Positions 35,480 through 44,103 of a stretch of DNA of 64,000 nucleotides are shown here, one piece after another. Numbering within the stretch: position 1 is the stretch's first letter; each line of letters starts with the position of its first letter. Position numbers and translations under genes: made by a program. The DNA is from JBBSAT01 sp046351235 (GTDB taxonomy: Bacteria > Myxococcota_A > Polyangia > Polyangiales > Sandaracinaceae). The stretch is from assembly GCA_046351235.1 (NCBI GenBank), contig JAXLYV010000001.1, positions 744,001 through 808,000 of the forward strand, in the 5' to 3' direction. Below the pieces are notes generated by a model. The model was given only the letters and a program-made list of their open reading frames with translations, had not been told where the DNA came from and searched no databases.

Positions 35480-35497
35480 TCACCCCTGGAGGTGACA
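35478..35497. promoter_or_regulatory. Palindrome 2 upstream of methyltransferase operon
   Basis: TGTCACC-CCTGGA-GGTGACA, a perfect 7-6-7 inverted repeat sharing two bases with palindrome 1. Spacing and symmetry are those of a dimeric helix-turn-helix operator. The natural candidates for binding are the XRE-ImmA protein at 44.1-45.3 kb or an unlinked regulator (inference). Confidence 0.55.
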
Positions 35498-35633
35498 AGA
35501 ACTGCCGCGCCGAGACGAAGCCAGCGTTTCAGTGAACCTCGTCGATCTGGCGCACGAGAGAGCTGGTACCGTCCCGTCGCACTGGCACCGTCGCGACAGG
35601 CGGCGGTTCGAACTCAGGGGAGCAGCTCGAAAC

Positions 35634-38378
35634 GTGTCGATCAAGCGCAAGGCGTTGTCCGTCCTCTCCAAGCTCGAGCTTCTCGAGATCGGCCACGAGC
35701 ATGGCCTCGATGTGAAGCAATCGATGCGCGTGGACGAGCTCATCGACGTCATCGCGGGCAGCAAGCGCGCGCGCATCGAGAAGGTGCTGCCCCTGTTCTC
35801 GCGCGACCGGCTCAAGGAGGTCTGCGAGCTGCTCGGCCTCCCGGTGACTGCGTCCAACAAGGGTGAGTACATCGACCGCATCCTTGGACGCGACGACGCG
35901 CCCGAAGGAGACGACCAGCTCTCGTTGCTCGCTGCGCCCAAGCCCGCACCGCCCGAACCGCCGAAGCACGCACCGCCTCCGCCCGTGCACGTCGCGCCGC
36001 CCACGCATGTCGCGGCCCCCGCCGTGGTCGCGGCCACTCCGCCTGCCCGCCCGGAACCGCCACCGCAGCCCGTCCCGGCGGCGGAGATGGAAGCCCCCGA
36101 GCCGAACGTCCTCTCTCGCGCGGTCCCACCACGCCAGCCACGCCTCCTCTGGCACGGCTGGGACCGGCAAGAATTGACGTCCCCCGTCCCGACCCAGGTG
36201 GTCGAGATCGTGCGGCCGATGCGTGTGCAAGAGCGCGCGGGCGAGCTCGCAGGCCTCGACGCGCGGGTACGTCGCCCGAGCGCGGCGCCGGACGCGATGC
36301 CGCCGAACCGGCTGATCTGGACGAACGACAACCTCGTCGCGCTCAAGACGCTGCTCGACGAGAAGGACCCGGCGGGCGGGTACCGATACCGGGGCAAGGT
36401 CGACCTCGTCTACATCGACCCGCCATTCATGGTGCAGAGCGACTTCCTCGCCCAGAACGCGATCGACATCGATCTCGACGACGACGTGCACGTGAAGAAG
36501 GAGCCGTCGCTGGTCGAGATCCTCGCCTACAAGGACACGTGGCGACAGGGGCTCGACTCGTTCCTGTCGATGCTGCGCGCGCGGCTGGAGCTACTGAAAG
36601 AGCTGCTGGCGCCCACAGGAAGCATCTACGTCCACCTGGACTGGCACGCGGTGCATTACGTCAAGGTGCTGATGGACGAGGTGTTTGGGTACGAGAGCTT
36701 CCGGAACGAGGTGATCTGGAAGCGTCGAACCGGATATATGGGGACATACAACCGTCTTGGATCGGTCACCGACACTCTGCTCTTGTACGCGAGTTCGGCG
36801 TCCTCGTGGTTTCAGGAGGTGACCGGCCCTCATGATCCGGACTACATCGCGCGTTTCAAGTATCGCGACGAGCGTGGTCGACTGTATCGGCTCGACAACC
36901 TGACGTCTCCGAATCCGCGGCCGAATCTTCGATACGTCTACAAGGGGTTCGAGCCTCCTCCCAACGGATGGGCGGTCTCTCTTGAGACAATGGAACAGAT
37001 GGATCGCGAGGGGCGCATTGATTTTCCACGCGACCGAACGCAACGACTACAACGCCGCAGCTTCCTTGAAGAAAAGGAAGGAATGCCAGTTCAGAATCTC
37101 TGGGATGACGTTTCGCCTGTCAATCCAATGGCACTCGAAGGTCTCGGCTATCCGACTCAGAAACCGCTGAGTCTACTGGAGCGAGCAATCGCTATCGCAT
37201 GTCCCCCTCACGGCATCGTGCTCGACTGCTTCGCGGGCTCCGGCACGACGATGGAAGCCGCAGAACGCCTCGGGCGCCATTGGATCGGCATCGACAACGG
37301 CAAGTACGCCATTCACCTCGCCCGCAAGCGGCTCATCCAGCTCCACGGCCAGAAGCGCCCAGCCGAGAAGCCGCAGTACGACTACGTCGAGTGCGAGCAC
37401 TGCAAGAACATCGAGCGCAAGGAGCGCGCGCAGCGCTCGCCCGGCACCTTCGACGTGCGGCCGTTCACCGTCGAGAACATGGGCGTCTACCAGCGCGCCG
37501 AGACCTGGCAGAGCTTTCAGACGGAGAAGAACGTCTACCGCGACGAGATGATCAAGGTCTTCGGAGGCGCCCCGGTCGAGGGCTTCCGCTTGCTGCACGG
37601 GAAGAAGGGCGACGGCTGGATCCACGTCGGCCCGCTCGACGGGCCAGTGTCGCGCAATCAGATCTGGGAGATTGCGCGCGAAGCGCGGCGAACCGAGCTG
37701 CGGCACGTCACCGTGCTCTCGGCCGACTTCGACACCATCGAGTCGGGCGACCACGAGGAGCTCGCGAAGAAGCTCGACGGGATGCGCGCCACCATCCGCG
37801 TCATCCCCGCCGCCGCGCTCGACGAGATCCGCCGCCGCATCGAGCACCAGCGCACGAACCCGGACGCGGTGTACTCCTCGACCACGATCCCCGCGTTCTA
37901 CGCCCCGCTCGCGATCGTGCTCAGGCCCGAGACCGACGGCAACCTCGTGCGCCTGCACCTCGACCGCTGCGAGGTCGACGTGGAGTCCTTCATCGAGAGC
38001 CAGAGGCCCGCGCTCGCACCTATCACCGAGGGCATGCCCGAGGCCAAGCGCAAGAAGGCCGAGTCCGAACAGAAGCGCTGGAGCGAGCGCCGCCGCGAGC
38101 TCGAGGCGTGGCTCCGCAAGACCACCTCGTGGCGCTCGTTCGTCGACTTCTGGGCCGTCGACTGGCAGTACGGCGAGAAGAAGGGCCCCGACGGCAAGCC
38201 CGTCTTCGAGACCGACTGGCAGAGCTTCCGCCAGAAGAAGAGCAAGACCGGCAAGGATGAGCTCGCCTTCACCGCCGAGCGCGTCTACGACGAGCCCGGC
38301 AACCACCGCATCGCCGCCCGCGTCACCGACGTGTTCGGCAACGACGGCATCGCGACGGTGGAAGTCGATGTTGGGTAG
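35634..38378 (+). CDS. Type III-like adenine DNA methyltransferase with N-terminal SAP-like repeats
   Basis: 914 residues from GTG 35634, with AGGGGAG eleven bases upstream; the frame is open to 35532. Residues about 8-85 contain two SAP/LEM-like helix-extension-helix repeats (LSVLSKLELLEIGHEHGLDV; LFSRDRLKEVCELLGLPVTA). A Pro/Ala-rich linker follows (about 100-165). The beta-class N6-adenine methyltransferase core has DPPF at residue 262 and FAGSGTT at 533. The target-recognition segment lies between them. A later domain has a CEHC pair, and the protein ends with a PKD-like beta segment. It modifies DNA to protect host sites from the partner helicase-nuclease encoded 1.6 kb on. Bases 36720-37200 are far less GC-rich than the rest. 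Confidence 0.86.
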   Translation: MSIKRKALSVLSKLELLEIGHEHGLDVKQSMRVDELIDVIAGSKRARIEKVLPLFSRDRLKEVCELLGLPVTASNKGEYIDRILGRDDAPEGDDQLSLLAAPKPAPPEPPKHAPPPPVHVAPPTHVAAPAVVAATPPARPEPPPQPVPAAEMEAPEPNVLSRAVPPRQPRLLWHGWDRQELTSPVPTQVVEIVRPMRVQERAGELAGLDARVRRPSAAPDAMPPNRLIWTNDNLVALKTLLDEKDPAGGYRYRGKVDLVYIDPPFMVQSDFLAQNAIDIDLDDDVHVKKEPSLVEILAYKDTWRQGLDSFLSMLRARLELLKELLAPTGSIYVHLDWHAVHYVKVLMDEVFGYESFRNEVIWKRRTGYMGTYNRLGSVTDTLLLYASSASSWFQEVTGPHDPDYIARFKYRDERGRLYRLDNLTSPNPRPNLRYVYKGFEPPPNGWAVSLETMEQMDREGRIDFPRDRTQRLQRRSFLEEKEGMPVQNLWDDVSPVNPMALEGLGYPTQKPLSLLERAIAIACPPHGIVLDCFAGSGTTMEAAERLGRHWIGIDNGKYAIHLARKRLIQLHGQKRPAEKPQYDYVECEHCKNIERKERAQRSPGTFDVRPFTVENMGVYQRAETWQSFQTEKNVYRDEMIKVFGGAPVEGFRLLHGKKGDGWIHVGPLDGPVSRNQIWEIAREARRTELRHVTVLSADFDTIESGDHEELAKKLDGMRATIRVIPAAALDEIRRRIEHQRTNPDAVYSSTTIPAFYAPLAIVLRPETDGNLVRLHLDRCEVDVESFIESQRPALAPITEGMPEAKRKKAESEQKRWSERRRELEAWLRKTTSWRSFVDFWAVDWQYGEKKGPDGKPVFETDWQSFRQKKSKTGKDELAFTAERVYDEPGNHRIAARVTDVFGNDGIATVEVDVG

Positions 38379-38393
38379 GAAGGACGACGACGG

Positions 38394-39542
38394 ATGGAGC
38401 GGCTCAAGATCACGAATTTCGCGCACCTCGCCGACGTGGACATCGAGTTCGGTGACCTGACGGTCCTCGTAGGAGCGCAAGGCACCGGAAAGAGTCTGGC
38501 CCTCCAATGGCTGAAGACCGCGCTCGACGGCAAGCACATCGTGCGCGCGCTCCAAGACGCGGGCCAGGATGTGAGCAAAACCAACCTGCTCGTGGACTTG
38601 GTGTTCGGCGTCGGGATGGGAGAGGCCTGGCACGAGGGTAAGACGGAGATCACCTTCCGGGGAAACCGCATCACCCCGAAGAACATGGGGAAGCTCGGCG
38701 CCGACGACGAGCGGTGCTCGTACATCCCCGCGCACCGCGCGATGCTCATCAGCAACGGCTGGGCCTCTCCGTTCTCGCGCCTGGACGCCCAGACCCCTGT
38801 TGTCGCCCGCCTGTTCAGCCAGAGCCTCTTCGACCTATTCAGCCCTCACGCGGAAGACAAGCCGCTCTTCCCCATGGGGCGGAAGCTGAAGACCGAGTAC
38901 CGCGATCTCATCGAGGCCTCCATCTTTCACGGAGGCACCGTGGGGCTCGCTACGGACGCGCAGCATGCGCGCAAGCTGCAGCTCACGCATGGCACGAGCC
39001 GCCTTCCGTTCATGACGTGGACGGCCGGGCAACGCGAGTTCACTCCGCTCTTGCTCGGGCTGTACCACCTCCTGCCTGAGCGAAAGCACCGCAAGCAGGA
39101 GAACATCGAGTGGGTGATCATCGAAGAGCCGGAGATGGGGCTTCATCCCCAGGCGGTGACCGCATTCATGGCTCTGGTGCTCGATCTCCTGTGGAGACCG
39201 TACAAGGTGGTCATCGCCACGCACTCGCCGCTCGTGCTCACGGCGGTCTGGATGCTCCGGAACCTCAGCGCGTTGGGCGCGCGTTGGCAGCTGGTCTGCG
39301 ATGGCTTTGGCCTGCCGACGAGCAGCACCGTCAAGCAGGTGGCGAAGGCAGCGCTCGAGAAGAGCTACAAGACGTACGTGCTGGAGTTTCAGGGCCGGAC
39401 GATCAACGCGAAGGACATCTCTTCGCTCGATCCTTCCGACGCCGACGAGAGCGTCGCCGGCTGGGGCGGACTGACGGGGTTTGGATCCCGGTTTTCGGAT
39501 GCAGTCGCCACGGCGGTCAACGAGGCGGAGAGTCGGCGATGA
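38394..39542 (+). CDS. OLD/RecF-like AAA ATPase of a defence operon
   Basis: 382 residues. KITNFAHLADVDIEF at the start and the Walker A GAQGTGKS (residues 27-34) are typical of SMC/RecF/OLD-type ATPases. Walker B is WVIIEEPEMGLHPQ near 240-253, with the catalytic glutamates, and the H-loop is IATHSP near 273. The middle is helical. There is no TOPRIM nuclease domain, so it is not a full OLD protein. It starts 16 bases after the methyltransferase stop and overlaps the next gene by four bases. A sensor or motor that activates a partner, as with other two-gene ATPase defence modules, is plausible. Confidence 0.83.
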   Translation: MERLKITNFAHLADVDIEFGDLTVLVGAQGTGKSLALQWLKTALDGKHIVRALQDAGQDVSKTNLLVDLVFGVGMGEAWHEGKTEITFRGNRITPKNMGKLGADDERCSYIPAHRAMLISNGWASPFSRLDAQTPVVARLFSQSLFDLFSPHAEDKPLFPMGRKLKTEYRDLIEASIFHGGTVGLATDAQHARKLQLTHGTSRLPFMTWTAGQREFTPLLLGLYHLLPERKHRKQENIEWVIIEEPEMGLHPQAVTAFMALVLDLLWRPYKVVIATHSPLVLTAVWMLRNLSALGARWQLVCDGFGLPTSSTVKQVAKAALEKSYKTYVLEFQGRTINAKDISSLDPSDADESVAGWGGLTGFGSRFSDAVATAVNEAESRR

Positions 39543-40000
39543 CGACCCCCGTTCGCTCTGCGCTGCTCGGATCCAGTCCCCTCTTGCCGCTCGTCCAGGA
39601 CGGACTCGGCGCGGTCGCGAAGCCGCACCGGCGCCTGATTCACGACAGCATCCACACGGACTTTTTGGACAGCCTCGATGTAGACGAGGGCCTCAGGGTG
39701 GGTCGTGAGACGGAGAATCGCTGGGACTATCTGCTTGGCCACGCGAAGGGCGTCGTCGGCCTGGAGCCACACTCCGCGAACACGAGCGAGCTGAGCGTCG
39801 TGAAGCGCAAGCGCACGGCGGCTTCGCAGCAACTGCGGACCCATCTGAAGCCGGGCGTGCAGATTCAGCGCTGGTATTGGGTCGCCTCTGGGCCCGTGGC
39901 GATCGTGGACTTCACCAAGGCGAAGCTGCAGCTGGCGCAGGCGGGCGTGACGTTCGTGGGCAAGCAGTTGCTGAAGAAGCACATCGACGCGATCGGTTGA
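39539..40000 (+). CDS. Small protein coupled to the defence ATPase
   Basis: 153 residues; its ATG overlaps the ATPase stop (ATGA), so the two are made together. No family is recognised. Seen: a helical N-terminus, WDYLLG (D63), VVGLEPHSA (E76), ELSVVKRKR (K89), then WYWVASGPVAIVDF strands and a closing helix. The D...E-x-H...K order is reminiscent of a PD-(D/E)xK nuclease, but the canonical Lys position is His, so this is only a hint. In comparable ATPase pairs the second gene encodes the effector; here that is inference. Confidence 0.7.
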   Translation: MTTPVRSALLGSSPLLPLVQDGLGAVAKPHRRLIHDSIHTDFLDSLDVDEGLRVGRETENRWDYLLGHAKGVVGLEPHSANTSELSVVKRKRTAASQQLRTHLKPGVQIQRWYWVASGPVAIVDFTKAKLQLAQAGVTFVGKQLLKKHIDAIG

Positions 40001-40003
40001 CGG

Positions 40004-43000
40004 ATGACTGACGACCTCGAAGGCCAAGACCGCGTCATCGCTACGCTGCGCGACTACGTCGACGCTTGGCGCGGGTTCCGCCTGCGCCAGGCGTACGAGC
40101 CGTACCCGCAGGACCAACCCGCGCGCTACGAGCCCGTCGCCGAAGGCGAGCGCGCGCTCACCGAGACCTCGCGCACGCTCCTCCAGCACTGGTTCCGGCC
40201 CGAGCCTCACGACCTCCCGAACGGCGCGGCGTTCAAGTACTGGCCGCACCAGCGCCGCGCGGTCGAGACGTTCATCTACCTCCACGAGGTCCGGGGCATA
40301 CGGCGCACCGAGCAGCTCTACGAGCTGACCGGCGCCGACTCGCTCGGCGCCCAGTTCGACCCGTGGGCGAAGCTCGGCGCCCAGCTCGCGACGGGCTCGG
40401 GCAAGACCAAGATCATGAGCCTCTTGGTCGCGTGGAGCACGCTCAACGCGGCGGCCGATCCGAGGAACGCTATGGGCCTCGGCCGTCACGCGCTCATCGT
40501 CGTCCCCGGGCTCTTCGTGCGCGATCGCCTCCTGGCGGATTTCCGGCCGCCGGGGCGCGACCCGAAGCCGAGCGTCTTCTTCACGGACCCGGTCATCCCG
40601 CCGGAGCTGGAGTCCTCCTGGGACCTCAACGTGTACGACCCGGTGACGTGCCCGCGTCGGCTCGACCCATCGCGCGGCGCGCTCGTCATCACGAACTACC
40701 ATCCGCTGCTGCGCGACCCCGAGGATCCGCTGCCGTCGGTCGGTAGCAAGGCGCAGCTCGGGATCGATCTCCTCTTCGCGAAGGCGGACCCCAGCCTGCT
40801 GGAGTCGGTCACCACCACGCTCGCCGAGCGATTCGAAGGCTCGCGTGGCCTGCTCGTGATCAACGACGAGGCGCACCACGTCGGTGACGAGCCCACGCAC
40901 GCCGAGTTCGAGCGCAAGAGGCGCGAGAAGAAGAAGCTCGGGTCCGACGAAGAGGAGGCGATGGCGTGGATCCGCTGCCTCCGAAAGGTGCACGGGACGC
41001 GAGCGACCTCGCGGATCGCGCTCCAGGTCGACCTGAGCGCGACGCTCTTCACCGAGCAGGGGATGAAGAAGGTCGCGGCGAAGAAGAAGGGCGAGAAGGA
41101 AAAGCGCGTCCTGCGCTCGACCGACCTCTTCCGACACACGGCGGTCCGCTACGACCTGCCGGCGGCGATCCGCGACGGCATCGTGAAGCGCCCGGTGCTC
41201 GAGCGCATCACCGTCAAGAACAGCGAGACGGGCGAGCCCGAGGACCTGGTACGAGAGGGCGCGGCCAACGCGTGGGACAAGTATCGCAACCTCATCGTCA
41301 CCGGCGTGCGCCGTTGGAAGAAGGTGCAGCAGCAGCTCCGTGAGGAGGGCGACCCGCGCAAGCCGATCCTCTTCCTGCTGTGCCAGGAGAAGAACGAGGC
41401 CCGCGAAGTTGCGAACTTCCTCCGGCACGGAGACGCAACCGCGGCCGACCTCGAAGGCCGCGAGCCCATCGGCTTCCCCGACCCCGAGGGCGGCGCGCCA
41501 CTCTTCGTCGAGAAGGATGACCGCGGCGCCGTGCGCTCGACCGTGGTCGAGGTGCACATCGGCCAGAAGGAAGAGCGGAACCAGGAAGACTGGGACCGCA
41601 TCCGAGATGTCGTGAACGCGATCGACGCCGATGAGGTCGTCGACAAGGAGGGCCGCCGCCACGCGAACCCGTTCAACGTCGTCGTCAGCGTCATGATGCT
41701 GAAGGAGGGCTGGGACGTCCGGAACGTGAAGGTCATCGTTCCGCTCCGGCCCTGCGACTCGCGCACGCTCACCGAGCAGATCCTCGGACGCGGCCTGCGG
41801 AAGATGCATGCGCCGGAGATCCAGGAGGACGGGGCTGCCGTCATGCGTGCGGAAGAGCTCTACGTGATGGAGCATCCCTCCTTCGCGCACATCCTCGAAC
41901 AGGTCGAGGACATCCTCGACGTGAAGGGGTCCGACGAGATCGGGCACACGCCCGAGTACGTCGGCATCGTGCCCAAGGACGACGCCGCCGAGCGCGAGAA
42001 GCGGAACGTCCGCCTCGTCCGTTTCGAGGGCCTGGTGCGAGTGGAGCAGAGCTGGCACTCGCTCTTCGACCCCAAGAAGCTCAACGCGCTCTCGCCCCGG
42101 CTCGCGTGGCTGACGACCATCCCCGAGACCGAGATCAAGACGTTCTTGATGGAGATGCTTCGGAGGGAGATGGAGGCCGGCCAGGAGTTCCGCGTCGGCG
42201 AGAGTTACTCGTACCGCGATCTCGAGCAGGTCATCGAGGGCGCGTACGTCAAGCCGATCCTCGAGGAGATGAAAGTCGGATATGCGCACCGCGCGGCGGT
42301 GAAGAGCGTCGTGCGGTCGTTTCTCGAGCGCGGCACGTTCGCGCTCCCCGCCGGGCTGCCCGTCCGCTTCGATTCGATCGAGGACCCCGAGAGCGGCAAG
42401 GTCATCCTCGGGAACCTGGCACGGGGTGAGGTGAGGTCGGCTGTCCGTCGCGCGCTCGTGCCCGAGCTACAGGTCGCGATGCGCGGCGGCACGCAGACCG
42501 CCGAGCGAGCCCAGCTGAGCGAGCGGCAGACGAAGGACCTCGAGCGGTACCAGGCCGTTCGTAAGAACGTCCTCGACCCCTCGGGCAAGACCGTCTTCGT
42601 CAGGACCGCCACCGATTCCGAGCCCGAAGCCCGGCTCGCGCGCCTGCTCGACCGCGCGATCGACGTGGAGGCGTGGGTCTACAACCACCGCCAAGGCGTC
42701 GGCTTCTTCCTGGAGTACGACCACCTCGGGCACGTCCACCGCTACTTCCCGGACTACGTGGCACGCGCGCGGCTCGGCAGCGTCATCCACAACGTCATCG
42801 TCGAGGTGAAGGGGCGCTTCGACGATCGCGACCGGAAGAAGGCGCGGCGCGGGCGGTGGTACGCCGACATGCTGGGTCGCTACGACCGCGAGCCCTGGCA
42901 CTACGTGCTCCTGGTGGAGAACCGGCCTGAGCAGCGGGAGGACCTGACGTGGTGGGAGCAGCAGCCGGTGCCGACGGTCGAAGACCTGCTGCGCCGCCAC

Positions 43001-43528
43001 GAGTCCCTCCCCCTGCTGCCCGACGAGGGCACCGAGAAGCTTCGTTTCGACGAGGACCCGCCCCAGGAGGACCGCTACCGGCGCGCGGTGCCGGTTCTCG
43101 ACCTCGGGGTGAAGGGTGGCCCCCTCGGGCCTGCGCGCGTCGCCGAGGCCGTCCGCTGGGCTTACGTGCCCACCGGCGTCCACGTGGACGACCGCTCCTT
43201 CGTCGCGCAGGTCACGGGCCGCTCGATGGAGCCGAAGGTGGCGAGCGGCACCTGGTGCCTGTTCCGGGCATTCCCGGACGACGCGGCGGCGGCCAGCGCG
43301 GCCCTCGATAGGCGCCGGGTGCTGGTCGAGGTCCAGGGCGCGGCGGAGGGCGACGACGAGGGCCGTTACGTGCTCAAGCGGGTCGTGGTGACGGCGCGGG
43401 GCGAGGGCGGTGAGGCCCAGGAAGTGGAGCTCCGATCCGACAACCCCAAGTTCCCGCCGATCCGGATCGCGGGCTCCGAGGCTCGGGTCACGGTCCGCGC
43501 GGAGCTGGTCCGGACGCTGAGCGGCTGA
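40004..43528 (+). CDS. DEAH helicase-nuclease (type III Res-like) fused to S24/LexA-type protease domain
   Basis: 1174 residues, starting three bases after the small gene. Superfamily 2 helicase: Walker A ATGSGKT at about 129-135, DEAH in NDEAHHVG at 288-291, and later motifs (MLKEGWDVRNVKVIVPLR, TEQILGRGLRKM) as in type III Res subunits. A PD-(D/E)xK-type nuclease follows near 915-937 (FPDYVARA, then VEVKGR). The last ~160 residues are an extra S24 domain: FVAQVTGRSMEP with Ser1074 and YVLKRV with Lys1125, the Ser-Lys dyad of LexA/UmuD-like autoproteases. Cleaves unmodified DNA after ATP-driven movement (family knowledge). The protease fusion is unusual. Confidence 0.87.
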   Translation: MTDDLEGQDRVIATLRDYVDAWRGFRLRQAYEPYPQDQPARYEPVAEGERALTETSRTLLQHWFRPEPHDLPNGAAFKYWPHQRRAVETFIYLHEVRGIRRTEQLYELTGADSLGAQFDPWAKLGAQLATGSGKTKIMSLLVAWSTLNAAADPRNAMGLGRHALIVVPGLFVRDRLLADFRPPGRDPKPSVFFTDPVIPPELESSWDLNVYDPVTCPRRLDPSRGALVITNYHPLLRDPEDPLPSVGSKAQLGIDLLFAKADPSLLESVTTTLAERFEGSRGLLVINDEAHHVGDEPTHAEFERKRREKKKLGSDEEEAMAWIRCLRKVHGTRATSRIALQVDLSATLFTEQGMKKVAAKKKGEKEKRVLRSTDLFRHTAVRYDLPAAIRDGIVKRPVLERITVKNSETGEPEDLVREGAANAWDKYRNLIVTGVRRWKKVQQQLREEGDPRKPILFLLCQEKNEAREVANFLRHGDATAADLEGREPIGFPDPEGGAPLFVEKDDRGAVRSTVVEVHIGQKEERNQEDWDRIRDVVNAIDADEVVDKEGRRHANPFNVVVSVMMLKEGWDVRNVKVIVPLRPCDSRTLTEQILGRGLRKMHAPEIQEDGAAVMRAEELYVMEHPSFAHILEQVEDILDVKGSDEIGHTPEYVGIVPKDDAAEREKRNVRLVRFEGLVRVEQSWHSLFDPKKLNALSPRLAWLTTIPETEIKTFLMEMLRREMEAGQEFRVGESYSYRDLEQVIEGAYVKPILEEMKVGYAHRAAVKSVVRSFLERGTFALPAGLPVRFDSIEDPESGKVILGNLARGEVRSAVRRALVPELQVAMRGGTQTAERAQLSERQTKDLERYQAVRKNVLDPSGKTVFVRTATDSEPEARLARLLDRAIDVEAWVYNHRQGVGFFLEYDHLGHVHRYFPDYVARARLGSVIHNVIVEVKGRFDDRDRKKARRGRWYADMLGRYDREPWHYVLLVENRPEQREDLTWWEQQPVPTVEDLLRRHESLPLLPDEGTEKLRFDEDPPQEDRYRRAVPVLDLGVKGGPLGPARVAEAVRWAYVPTGVHVDDRSFVAQVTGRSMEPKVASGTWCLFRAFPDDAAAASAALDRRRVLVEVQGAAEGDDEGRYVLKRVVVTARGEGGEAQEVELRSDNPKFPPIRIAGSEARVTVRAELVRTLSG

Positions 43529-43620
43529 CGGGGCGACGCTCGGGCGAGGCACAGCCATCACGAAGCCGGGCGCACCGCGAGCGGCAAGCCGGCATGGTGG
43601 CCGGCCTCGATCGGGTTGGG

Positions 43621-44103
43621 CTACAGAACGAAGCGCGCGCGCTCGATGCGCAACATCTGATGGGGCTGCAGGCACTTGATCCCCAGCCCGATGCAGACGT
43701 CGGGGATCTTGACCCGTTTCTTCGAGCCCGACGGGAGCTCGTACGTGACGACGCTGTGATGGCCGGCGAGCGCTTGCGAAACGAGGTAGTAGTCGGCGCT
43801 CTGCTCGAAGTCGAGGATCGCTGCGGGTGAGAAACCCTGCGCGACGACCCAAGACCGCACCTTCGCGAGGGCCGGGAGCGCGGTCTGGTCCGGCCGAACG
43901 AAGAACGAGGTCGGGAGCGCCGCCGCCCACGCCGACAGGTCGTCCGCGACCGCGGCCAGCTCGTCGCCGACCTTTTCGACGCTCGCGACCTTCCCGGTCG
44001 CATGCTCGCGGACGATCCAATCCCAGTACCCGGGACAGAAGTCGAGCCCGTAGTGGGTGTTCTTCGCCGTGATGAACGCGTTGGCGTCGAGGAGGTGGGC
44101 CAT
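43621..44103 (-). CDS. DUF4411 PIN-like protein, toxin-like partner of XRE-ImmA
   Basis: 160 residues. The N-terminus MAHLLDANAFI with D6 is the first acidic strand of PIN-type nucleases. FSPAAILDFEQSADYYLVSQA and a C-terminal KIPDVCIGLGIKCLQP match DUF4411, a PIN-like family. The ATG overlaps the stop of the XRE-ImmA gene by four bases. The pairing of DUF4411 with an XRE/ImmA-type protein is a recurrent toxin-antitoxin-like arrangement. RNA cleavage is likely by family, not proven. It faces the helicase gene tail to tail with a 92-base gap. Confidence 0.78.
   Translation of the reverse strand: MAHLLDANAFITAKNTHYGLDFCPGYWDWIVREHATGKVASVEKVGDELAAVADDLSAWAAALPTSFFVRPDQTALPALAKVRSWVVAQGFSPAAILDFEQSADYYLVSQALAGHHSVVTYELPSGSKKRVKIPDVCIGLGIKCLQPHQMLRIERARFVL

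Noticed and set aside
39389..42289. Long open frame on the minus strand opposite the helicase gene
   Set aside because: Its translation is Arg/Glu/Leu-rich without motifs; long antisense frames are normal at this GC content, and the sense strand has clear helicase motifs.
43588..43605. GCCGGC-N6-GCCGGC inverted repeat between the helicase and PIN-like genes
   Set aside because: Only six base pairs and self-complementary arms, expected by chance at this GC content; too weak to call a terminator.
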